From: Caryophanales bacterium
GTDB lineage: Bacteria > Bacillota_I > Bacilli_A > RFN20 > CAG-288
Direction of reading: 5' to 3'
Assembly: GCA_021621525.1 (NCBI GenBank)
Contig: JAJVUU010000033.1
Coordinates: 1 to 20,262, forward strand
DNA length: 20,262 nucleotides
The notes beneath the pieces were generated by a model that had not been told where the DNA came from, searched no databases, and saw only the letters and a program-made list of their open reading frames with translations. Shown in pieces: positions 5,531-12,822 of this stretch. The translations under genes were made by a program, and so were the position numbers. Position 1 is the stretch's first letter. The number at the start of each line of letters is the position of its first letter.

Positions 5531-8155
5531 TCAGTGTGCCTCGTACCAGTCGAAGGCAGCATTGCCATCGACTTCAAGGGGAATGCTGAGTTCCATGGCA
5601 TGGTCCATCGCATTCTTCAACAAGGGAAGGACTGTCTCAAGCTCGTCCTTGGGAACCTTGAAAAGGAGTTCGTCATGGATTTGAAGAACGATCTTCGTCT
5701 TGAAGTTCCTGAGGACCTGACTCACCTTGATCATGGATACCTTCATCAGGTCAGCTGCGCTTCCCTGGATGACGGCGTTGACGGCTGCACGTTCGGAGAA
5801 CTTCTTCAAGGCGACATTCTTGGAATTGATGTCCTTGAGATATCTTCTTCTGTTGAGGATGGTCTTGACGTAGCCATTCTCTTCGGCAGAACGGATACAT
5901 TCCTTCTGGAAGTCGACAAGCCCCTCGAAGGTGGACTTGAACTGGTCGATGAGAAGCTTTGCTTCCTTCGTGTCGATGCCAAGCTGGTTGGCCAGACCGA
6001 ATGACGTGATCCCATAGACGATGCCAAAGTTGACGGCCTTCGCCTTCCTTCGCATCTCGGGGGTCACTTCGTCAAACGGGACATTGAAGACCTTGCTTGC
6101 CGTGGCGGTATGGATGTCTTTGCCTTCGTTGAAGATTTCAATCAGGGACTTGATCTTGGCAACATGGGCAAGCATCCTCAGTTCAATCTGGGAATAATCC
6201 AGGGAAAGAAGATAAAACTCGTGGTCAGGATAGAAGAATGCCTTTCTGATATTCTTTCCTTCCTCGTTTCTTATGGAGATGTTCTGAAGGTTTGGTTCTG
6301 ACATGGATAATCTTCCGGTGGATGTCATGGCCTGGTTATAGATGGCATGGATCTTGCCATCATCTGAAATATGTTCCGGCAAGGCAAGGGTGTATCCGTT
6401 GACAAGCTTTGCGTAGAGTCGGAATTCGATGATCTTTGAGACGATGGGATGGTCATGGATGTGAGCCTTGAGGACTTCGATGCCGGTTCCTTTTTCTCCC
6501 TTGTTCTTCTCGATTCCCAAATCAGTGAAAAGGACTTGTTCGATCTGCCTTGGAGAATTGATGTTGAATTCCTTTCCTGCCAGTTCATAGATTTCCTTCT
6601 GCAGCTTGGCAAGGATATTGGAATATTCCTTGTTGATGAGACCAAGTGTCTTTACATCAAGGGGGAATCCTTCGATTTCCATGCCGGAGAGGATATCCGC
6701 CAAAGGAAGTTCGACGTCCTTGAAGAGGCTTGTTTCCTCGTTGTCTTGGATCTTCTTTTCGATGTCTTTTCTCAAGTCGAGGGTATGACTGGCCACCTGG
6801 ATGGCGATGTTCTTCTTTTCGTCAAAGACAATCTGATAGTTCATGAAAAGCTCTTCCCTTTTCTGTCCGGAATCCGGATTGACGAGGTATGTGGCAAGAA
6901 GAAGGTCGAAATTGACACCTTCCAGCTTTGGATAATGGTATCTGCTGAGAAGGACCTGGAGTCCCTTGATGTCATAGACGGCAAGATCCTTGTCCTTTCT
7001 GGAAAGGAATTGTCTGAAGGCTTCATCATCTCTTGCATCTTCTTCCTTGAGAAGGTAGGCATTTTTGTTTCCGGCAAAGGCGAAGGCCTGAAGAAGAGAT
7101 GTGTTTTCGTTTTCGCCTGTCGAATCATAGGCCATGGAAAGGACTTCTTCCTTGATTTCAGAGAAGGAGGAAACCTTGATCACTTCTCTTTCGTGGTGGT
7201 CTTCCTTCTTTTCTTCATCGATGATGCCATCGAAGAGAGAAATCTGTGGATTGGTGTCATCGATGATGCCTGGCATTCTATCGATGGCCTTCAAGAACTG
7301 GGAGAGCTGATATTTCAGATAGAACTGACTCAGACTGGATTTGTGATAAGGCTCATAGAGGGACTTCTCATAGTCTTCCTTCATGTCGAGATTGGTCTCG
7401 ATGGTGGCAAGCTTCTTGAAGAACTCAGCTTCCTTTGCGCCATCGAGGATCTTCTGGCAGGTCTTGTTGTTCGGGTTCTCCTTGCAGTGATCAAGGATTC
7501 CTTCCAGATGGCCATATTCGTTCAGAAGCTTCATGGTGGTCTTTTCACCGATACCCTTGATTCCCTTGTAGTTGTCGCTCGGGTCTCCGGCGATTCCCTT
7601 GAAGTCGATGATCTGGTCTGGATTGAGGCCGAAGAGGTCATGCAGGTTGTTCTTGGTGTAGTCGATGGTCTCGCTCATACCCTTCTTCAGGAAACAGACA
7701 TGGACGTTTTCGGAGATGTCAAGAAGCTGCAGGAAATCCTTGTCGGATGTAAAAAGGGTGACTTCATCTCCTTTCTGTGCAGCAAACCTTGCCATGCTTC
7801 CGGCAAGGTCGTCTCCTTCGTATCCTTCCATCTCCTTCCAATAGATGTTCATGCTTTCCAAAAGCTCTCGTGCTATCGGCATCTGACAGACGAGTTCCTG
7901 GGGAACAGGTGCACGCTGGGCCTTGTATTCTTCGAACTCCTTCTTTCGGAAGGTGGGCTTTCCGGTATCGAAGGTGACATAGAAGTGGTCATCCTTTTTC
8001 AGAGGTGTCTTGATCTTCTTGATGAGATTGTGGAAGGCAAAGATGGCATTGGTCGGAATCCCATCCCTGTTCGTCATGAAGTTACCGGTGTAGCCGGTGG
8101 AATAATAGGCACGGAAGAGGAGGGAATTTCCGTCGACGATATAAGTTTTATTCAT
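5531..8155 (-). CDS. polA: DNA polymerase I
   Basis: This 874-residue polymerase fills gaps and removes RNA primers in replication and repair. An N-terminal 5' nuclease domain (about 1-295) has YIVDGNSLLFRAYY, EGYEGDDLAG, SDKDFLQ and GDPSDN. The polymerase domain has TSTGRLSMSEPNLQNI (about 611-626), motif A SLDYSQIELR (Asp653), motif B from Arg702 to Tyr714, and motif C QIHDELL (827-829). The middle 3'-5' exonuclease-like domain is degenerate: the first exo motif reads YDSTG instead of DTETD, so proofreading is probably absent, as in Bacillus Pol I. QISLFDG at 304-310 resembles a beta-clamp-binding motif. The start overlaps the dnaE stop by eight bases, with AAAGG nine bases upstream, so translation is probably coupled. 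Confidence 0.97.
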   Translation of the reverse strand: MNKTYIVDGNSLLFRAYYSTGYTGNFMTNRDGIPTNAIFAFHNLIKKIKTPLKKDDHFYVTFDTGKPTFRKKEFEEYKAQRAPVPQELVCQMPIARELLESMNIYWKEMEGYEGDDLAGSMARFAAQKGDEVTLFTSDKDFLQLLDISENVHVCFLKKGMSETIDYTKNNLHDLFGLNPDQIIDFKGIAGDPSDNYKGIKGIGEKTTMKLLNEYGHLEGILDHCKENPNNKTCQKILDGAKEAEFFKKLATIETNLDMKEDYEKSLYEPYHKSSLSQFYLKYQLSQFLKAIDRMPGIIDDTNPQISLFDGIIDEEKKEDHHEREVIKVSSFSEIKEEVLSMAYDSTGENENTSLLQAFAFAGNKNAYLLKEEDARDDEAFRQFLSRKDKDLAVYDIKGLQVLLSRYHYPKLEGVNFDLLLATYLVNPDSGQKREELFMNYQIVFDEKKNIAIQVASHTLDLRKDIEKKIQDNEETSLFKDVELPLADILSGMEIEGFPLDVKTLGLINKEYSNILAKLQKEIYELAGKEFNINSPRQIEQVLFTDLGIEKNKGEKGTGIEVLKAHIHDHPIVSKIIEFRLYAKLVNGYTLALPEHISDDGKIHAIYNQAMTSTGRLSMSEPNLQNISIRNEEGKNIRKAFFYPDHEFYLLSLDYSQIELRMLAHVAKIKSLIEIFNEGKDIHTATASKVFNVPFDEVTPEMRRKAKAVNFGIVYGITSFGLANQLGIDTKEAKLLIDQFKSTFEGLVDFQKECIRSAEENGYVKTILNRRRYLKDINSKNVALKKFSERAAVNAVIQGSAADLMKVSMIKVSQVLRNFKTKIVLQIHDELLFKVPKDELETVLPLLKNAMDHAMELSIPLEVDGNAAFDWYEAH

Positions 8156-11087
8156 GTGTTACTACCTTTCTCCCACAGGGGATGATGTCCTGGATCTGTG
8201 GATAACTGCTTTTGTATGGGAAGAAGCCCTTCAGGAGGACGAAATCATATTTCTTGATGGATAGAGGCTTATTAGTCTGGATGATATATCGGTTGCTTTC
8301 GTTTTCGACCTGGAAGCGGTGGCTCCTTTCAAGGTTGGATACGTCGCTTACAAGGAATGTCTGATAGCCTTCCTTATGGAAGATTCTATCAAGGGGACAG
8401 GAGAGAATCCTTCCGAGAGCCATCTTCTCGAGGTAGAGCATCTCGCCGATGTCTTCACCGGAGTCGGAAATATGGGGAACCTGGCTGGGATCCATGTCGA
8501 AGTGGGCGAAGTTCAGATAGGTCTGAAGCTGATTCTTCATGCCGATTCTTGATTTGGACAGGCAGTTGAAGCAACCTCCTTCAATCATGCCTGTAAGGGT
8601 CCTGAGGTTATCGCTTCCGATACCTTCATGGCATCTCAGGATGAAGTCATAGAAGGATTGGAAGGGACCTTTCTTCCTTTCTTCGAGAATCTTCTCCAGG
8701 AGTGGAGTCCCTGCCTTGAAGATATCCAAAGGAAGATAGATGGTGTTACCTTCTTTGACAGGTTCATCCTTCAAAGATCTGTTGATATCAGGATTCTTCA
8801 AGCGGATGTCACGCCTCTTGAGTTCCTTGATGATGTCGTTCATCTTGGAAGAGTTCAGAGATTCATGCTTCAGGCATGTGAAATAGAATTCATCCGGGAA
8901 GAAGGTCTTGTAATATAGGAGCCTATAGGTGATGAGTCCATAGCTGTAGGCATGGGACTTGTTGAATCCATATTGGGCAAACCGTTCGATATCCTTGAAG
9001 ATGCTTTCTGCTTTTTCTGTGGATATTCCGTTTGTACTGCAGCCTGAAATGAACTTATCATGATAAGCTTGGATCTGGCTGAGCTTCTTCTTGGAAATCG
9101 CACGTCTGAAGAGGTCTGCTTCCCCAAGGGAGAAACCGGCAAGGACCTGTACGGCCTTCATGATCTGTTCCTGATAGACCATGATGCCATAGGTCTCCTT
9201 GAGAATCGTTTCCATCCTGGGATCGGAATAGACAATCTTTTCTTTTCCGTGCTTTCGGTTGGCAAAGGTTTCGATATAGTCCATCGGTCCAGGTCTGAAC
9301 AAGGCGATGGTCGCAGCAAGGTCAGTAAACCTGTTTGGCTTTATGAGGGATATCGTCTTTCTCATGCCATAGGAAGTATCCAGTTGGAAGATTTCGACAA
9401 GGTCGAGATTGTTGAGGGTCTCATAGACTTTGGGGTTGTCCAGATCCTCATCGCTTTCTGGAACGACTTTGTTGTTTTTTTGTATTTCTTCTTCGATGTC
9501 CTTGATGAAGGTGAGGTTTCCCAACGATAGGATATCCACCTTCAGAAAGCCCATGGCTTCCATGTTCGGGTATTCATATTCGACGGTGCCTGTCTTTCCT
9601 TCCTTCCTGGGGCAGGTAAGATAGATCGGACTGTCCGAGATGATGACGCCAGGAGCATGGATGGAGGTGTTGACGGGAAGGGAGAGCAGGCCCTGAGCCT
9701 TGGTACAGATATCATGATAATAGCTGTCGGCATACATCTTTTTAAAGCTTTCTCCCTTGATGGGATCCTTCAGGGCTGAGTTGAAATCAGCAGCTTTGTC
9801 GGAGATGACCCTGGTAAGAGCCTTCAACCGGACTTCATTGACCTTGAGAACAGGACCGATGAGGTTGAGACAGCTTTTTGGCTTGAGCCTGGAGAAAGTG
9901 ATGATGTCGGAGATTCTTTCTTCCCCGTATTTCTGCTTCAGATAGGTGACGACTTCGTCCCTGCGTCCGTCTTCAAAGTCGATGTCGATATCCGGCATCG
10001 TGACACGTTCCGGATTGAGGAATCTCTCAAAGGTCAGGTCGAAGCGGATGGGGTCTATTTTGGTGATTCCCAAGCTATAGGCAACAAGGCATCCTCCGGC
10101 AGAACCTCTTCCCGGTCCCACCTTGATCGAGACGGACCTGGCGAAGCGGACATAATCGTCGACGATGAGGAAATAACCGGAAAAATGCATCTTGGCGATG
10201 ACACCAAGTTCATAGTCCAGACGTTCTTTGTATTCTTCTTTTATTTCAGAAGTCTTTTGTTTTTCCCTGAGTCCTTCGTAGGCGAATTTTCTTAGTTGTG
10301 TGTCCTCATCTTCGAATTGAGGTAGCCTTCCTCTTTTTTCAAAGAAATGAAAATTGATTTTGGAGGCTAGCTTTGCTTCTTCTTCGAGTTCCTTCTTCCG
10401 GTAGATGAGATTCAGGGCATTTTCGGAAAGCAGGAAGTAAGGTCCTTCCTCTTCTAGGACCGGAGTTTCCATGTCATCACTGAAATGTTCGCCCTTCATC
10501 AGGAGATTTGTCTTATAGGCATCGGTTTTCTTAAGATAGCATACTCTTGGAAAAGCGATGGATTGGTATTCCTGTTCATCTAAGAATTGATAGAAGACGG
10601 AGATGTTGTCCCTTTCTTCCTTGGTGGATAAGACGATACCGAAATAGAAGTCTTCCAGAAAGGCTTTTCGGAATTCAAAGAAATCCTTGCTGTAGAAATC
10701 AAGATATTCCCTGTCGCAGAAGGATTCCGAACTGGAAAGGACGAGCATCAGTCCTTCCTTGTATTTCGTAAGTGTCTTGATGTCGTATTCCTTTTTCTTC
10801 AGGGAATAGAGAAGGCAGAGGTTCAGATATCCCTGTTCGTTCTTGATGAAGAGTGTGCAATCAAAATAGCCACCTTTGGAATTGGCTAATCTGATCTGGT
10901 ATCCGAAGATGGGCTTCAAATCATATTTGTCTGCCTGCCTGGCTAGCTCTGGAAAGCCATAGAGCTTGTCGTCGTTGATGCCGATGCCAAGGTAGCCTAG
11001 TTCCTTTGCCCTCTTTGCATATTCCTCGATGAGAAGGCTTGAGTGGTAAAACTGAAAGCCTGTGAAAGTATTGAGTTGGTAATACAT
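8148..11087 (-). CDS. dnaE: DNA polymerase III alpha subunit, DnaE type
   Basis: This C-family replicative polymerase is 979 residues, shorter than the 1,100-1,160 of most DnaE proteins. The catalytic triad is visible as DIDID (Asp366, Asp368) and LKVDILSLG (Asp518). GPGRGSAGG at about 324-332 is the conserved palm loop. The N-terminal PHP domain is present but its metal ligands are replaced: YYQLNTFTG stands where HxH is expected, and NDDKLYG where TDHG is expected. The C-terminal OB and clamp-binding region looks shortened. It is the first gene of dnaE-polA-mutM-coaE. The start is forced: an in-frame stop lies four codons upstream, there is no Shine-Dalgarno, and a promoter sits immediately in front. 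A PolC for the main fork may be encoded elsewhere. Confidence 0.95.
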   Translation of the reverse strand: MYYQLNTFTGFQFYHSSLLIEEYAKRAKELGYLGIGINDDKLYGFPELARQADKYDLKPIFGYQIRLANSKGGYFDCTLFIKNEQGYLNLCLLYSLKKKEYDIKTLTKYKEGLMLVLSSSESFCDREYLDFYSKDFFEFRKAFLEDFYFGIVLSTKEERDNISVFYQFLDEQEYQSIAFPRVCYLKKTDAYKTNLLMKGEHFSDDMETPVLEEEGPYFLLSENALNLIYRKKELEEEAKLASKINFHFFEKRGRLPQFEDEDTQLRKFAYEGLREKQKTSEIKEEYKERLDYELGVIAKMHFSGYFLIVDDYVRFARSVSIKVGPGRGSAGGCLVAYSLGITKIDPIRFDLTFERFLNPERVTMPDIDIDFEDGRRDEVVTYLKQKYGEERISDIITFSRLKPKSCLNLIGPVLKVNEVRLKALTRVISDKAADFNSALKDPIKGESFKKMYADSYYHDICTKAQGLLSLPVNTSIHAPGVIISDSPIYLTCPRKEGKTGTVEYEYPNMEAMGFLKVDILSLGNLTFIKDIEEEIQKNNKVVPESDEDLDNPKVYETLNNLDLVEIFQLDTSYGMRKTISLIKPNRFTDLAATIALFRPGPMDYIETFANRKHGKEKIVYSDPRMETILKETYGIMVYQEQIMKAVQVLAGFSLGEADLFRRAISKKKLSQIQAYHDKFISGCSTNGISTEKAESIFKDIERFAQYGFNKSHAYSYGLITYRLLYYKTFFPDEFYFTCLKHESLNSSKMNDIIKELKRRDIRLKNPDINRSLKDEPVKEGNTIYLPLDIFKAGTPLLEKILEERKKGPFQSFYDFILRCHEGIGSDNLRTLTGMIEGGCFNCLSKSRIGMKNQLQTYLNFAHFDMDPSQVPHISDSGEDIGEMLYLEKMALGRILSCPLDRIFHKEGYQTFLVSDVSNLERSHRFQVENESNRYIIQTNKPLSIKKYDFVLLKGFFPYKSSYPQIQDIIPCGRKVVTHE

Positions 11088-11098
11088 GACGTAGTTTT

Positions 11099-11127
11099 AT
11101 TTTACTCAAACGGGGCTATTTCTTCAA
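11099..11127 (-). promoter_or_regulatory. dnaE operon promoter, probably giving a leaderless mRNA
   Basis: On the minus strand, TTGAAG (11122-11127) and TAAAAT (11099-11104) are separated by 17 bases. Only 11 bases separate the -10 box from the dnaE ATG at 11087. Transcription should therefore begin about 3-5 bases before the start codon, and no ribosome-binding site exists in between. Confidence 0.65.
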
Positions 11128-11177
11128 CAATCAGGCCGACATAAGCGTTTTTTTCTTTCACACTCTTGCAAAACGGC

Positions 11178-11206
11178 TTTCTAAGTCCGATATATATTAG
11201 TATAAG
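11178..11206 (+). promoter_or_regulatory. Likely rlmB promoter
   Basis: TTTCTA (11178-11183) and TATAAG (11201-11206) are 17 bases apart. A competing reading uses TTGCAA (11166-11171) with GATATA (11189-11194), also at 17 bases. The two alternatives differ in whether the whole inverted repeat at 11202-11246 is transcribed. Confidence 0.45.
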
Positions 11207-11246
11207 GTTTGCTTTCAGATAAGGTCATCGGCCTGCAAAGCCTTAT
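11202..11246 (+). repeat. Inverted repeat in the rlmB leader
   Basis: ATAAGG-TTTGC (11202-11212) pairs with GCAAA-g-CCTTAT (11235-11246): 11 pairs with one bulged G. A second ATAAGG at 11219-11224 could pair with the same CCTTAT instead. The internal AGGT/GCCT (11222-11225 with 11231-11234) can form a small inner helix. It ends 20 bases before the rlmB start, just upstream of the Shine-Dalgarno. Confidence 0.45.
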
Positions 11247-11266
11247 TCATATATAGGAGAATCAGT

Positions 11267-12001
11267 ATGGAAAACACCAACCTTGTCTATGGAAAAATAC
11301 CCGTGAAGAATGTTCTTCAGGGAAAAAGAAAGGCAGCCCATGTCTTTCTGAACCAAGAACATCCTGACAAGGAAATCATGGCTCTTGCCAAGCAGAACAA
11401 CATCCCTGTGAAGCTTGTCACAAATGGTGAACTTGCCCACATGACAGGAAACAGAAACCATCAGGGAGTCGCTTGCTCCCTCCCGGATTTTCAGTATACG
11501 CCTCTTTCTGACCTTCTTTCCATGGTCAAGGATAAAAAGGATTCGACCATCGTCATGCTGGATGGATTGGAAGACCCGGTCAATTTCGGTTCCATCATCC
11601 GTTCCGGATGTGCTTTTGACGTCGACGGCATCATCATCGGCAAGAACAGGCAGGTTCCTGTCACCGGTACGGTATCCAAGATCGCAACAGGCGGTGAGGA
11701 AGTCATCCCGATCGTCCAGGTCACCAACCTGTCCCAGACTATCGACGTGTTGAAGAAGGAAGGCTATTGGGTGGTCTCCAGTGCAGGGGAAGGAAAGGAT
11801 GTCTATGATGAGATAAATTATAATGGAAAAATCGTTCTCATCATCGGAAGCGAAGGATTCGGTGTTTCCAGGCTTGTCAGGGAACATTCCGACTTTGTCG
11901 CAAGCATTCCTCTTCCAGGCAAGGTCAAGGCTCTCAATGCCTCTATTGCCTGTGCCGTCTTTCTAAGCGAAATCAATTCCTATCGTCGCAAGCATCGATA
12001 G
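11267..12001 (+). CDS. rlmB: 23S rRNA 2'-O-methyltransferase, TrmH/SpoU family (RlmB-like)
   Basis: This 244-residue SPOUT methyltransferase probably methylates the ribose of a guanosine in 23S rRNA using S-adenosylmethionine. An N-terminal substrate-binding domain (about 1-75, containing LVYGKIPVKNVL and RNHQGVAC) precedes the knotted catalytic domain. Motif 1 is LDGLEDPVNFGSIIRSG with Asn106 and Arg112. Motif 2 is IIGSEGFGVSRLV (about 192-204). Motif 3 is ALNASIACAV (about 222-231). GGAG lies about seven bases before the start. In Bacillus subtilis yacO/rlmB is followed by rae1 and sigH; here a sigma-like gene follows directly. A TrmH-type tRNA role cannot be excluded, but domain layout and synteny favour RlmB. 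Confidence 0.88.
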   Translation: MENTNLVYGKIPVKNVLQGKRKAAHVFLNQEHPDKEIMALAKQNNIPVKLVTNGELAHMTGNRNHQGVACSLPDFQYTPLSDLLSMVKDKKDSTIVMLDGLEDPVNFGSIIRSGCAFDVDGIIIGKNRQVPVTGTVSKIATGGEEVIPIVQVTNLSQTIDVLKKEGYWVVSSAGEGKDVYDEINYNGKIVLIIGSEGFGVSRLVREHSDFVASIPLPGKVKALNASIACAVFLSEINSYRRKHR

Positions 12002-12016
12002 AAAATGAATAGTCTT

Positions 12017-12080
12017 CTCCGGATATAAAGCCATCGAAGTCAATCTTTGTCTGTGGTGGCGGAAATTCCGGAGTTTTTTT
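12017..12080 (+). promoter_or_regulatory. Terminator-like hairpin whose 3' arm holds the sigma gene's ribosome-binding site
   Basis: CTCCGGA (12017-12023) pairs perfectly with TCCGGAG (12067-12073), followed at once by seven T (12074-12080) and then the sigma-gene ATG. An inner helix GCCATC (12030-12035) with GGTGGC (12055-12060) fills the loop. The GGAG Shine-Dalgarno at 12070-12073 is inside the 3' arm. The element could end rlmB transcription, hide the ribosome-binding site, or both. Confidence 0.6.
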
Positions 12081-12782
12081 ATGGTAAAAAGTCGTAAAAT
12101 CTACGTCATGTCTTCTTTGGACATGTCCGTCGATGTCATGGATGCCGTGACATCATTCTATCAGAGGGAAAGAGCGCCTTTCCTAGTCAGCAGTTCCTAT
12201 GATTACAGTCATCTTTCCCTTCATCAGCTTGTCTTGCTTGCCAAGAAGAGGAAGTATGCCATGGATGTATTGATCAATCAGTCGCTAAGAGACATCATCA
12301 TCCGAAGCAAGGCCATCGTCAGAAGGAACCCGAAACTGGATTTCGAGGAAGTCTATTACAGCTCCATTCATCTGCTCAAGAAGTGTGTATATTCCTATCA
12401 ATCCAGGAAAGGCGAATTCGACCATTACTTCCACCATGCCATGTCCCAGAGTATGCGTTTTATGAGCTATGGTCAGGCAAGAAGGATGGATGCAGACAGG
12501 AAGAAGTTCGGCTATCGCGTGGACATGACTTCCTTCAGTGACAACCATCTTCTCTGTGACAGCGCTCCTGATATGAACGAGGTCTATCGAAGCAAAGCAA
12601 TCATGGTCGATGTCGGAGAATATATCAAATCCCTTCCACCGATGGAGAAGGAAGTCATGAGGCTGTTCCTTCGAGGATGCAGTTCAAGTGAGATTGCCAA
12701 GGAAATGAAGATGACGCAAGGTAAGACGGACCGCATGATACAAAGGCTTTTGAAGGCTTTCTACGTCAAAAAGAAGTCATGA
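12081..12782 (+). CDS. Divergent sigma-70-family factor, SigH/ComX-like
   Basis: This 233-residue protein looks like a sigma factor lacking regions 1 and 3. Residues about 48-135 fit region 2, with the LVLLAKKRKYAMDVLINQSL start resembling the SigH region and KLDFEEVYYSSIHLLKKCV resembling the core-binding helix. Residues about 183-230 fit region 4: LPPMEKEVMRLFLRGCSSSE, then a helix-turn-helix around EIAKEMKMTQGKTDRMIQRL. Its place after rlmB matches sigH in Bacillus subtilis, apart from the missing rae1. It would redirect RNA polymerase, perhaps for competence, stationary phase or stress; that is inference. GGAG is seven bases before the ATG, inside a hairpin. Region 2 is strongly diverged, and an extra N-terminus of about 40 residues has no recognisable motif. 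Confidence 0.72.
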   Translation: MVKSRKIYVMSSLDMSVDVMDAVTSFYQRERAPFLVSSSYDYSHLSLHQLVLLAKKRKYAMDVLINQSLRDIIIRSKAIVRRNPKLDFEEVYYSSIHLLKKCVYSYQSRKGEFDHYFHHAMSQSMRFMSYGQARRMDADRKKFGYRVDMTSFSDNHLLCDSAPDMNEVYRSKAIMVDVGEYIKSLPPMEKEVMRLFLRGCSSSEIAKEMKMTQGKTDRMIQRLLKAFYVKKKS

Positions 12783-12784
12783 GG

Positions 12785-12813
12785 TTTATGGAGCCTAGGG
12801 AATGTAATATAAT
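12785..12813 (+). promoter_or_regulatory. Likely promoter of the GT2 gene, leaderless
   Basis: A perfect TATAAT lies at 12808-12813, only nine bases before the ATG at 12823. The -35 candidate TTTATG (12785-12790) at 17 bases is weak. The transcript would begin within two or three bases of the start codon. Confidence 0.55.
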
Positions 12814-12822
12814 AGTCTCACT

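Noticed and set aside
6449..8185. Long plus-strand open frame opposite polA (578 codons).
   Set aside because: It is a shadow of polA produced by codon bias; the product has no recognisable domain and no ribosome-binding site, while polA on the other strand is unmistakable.
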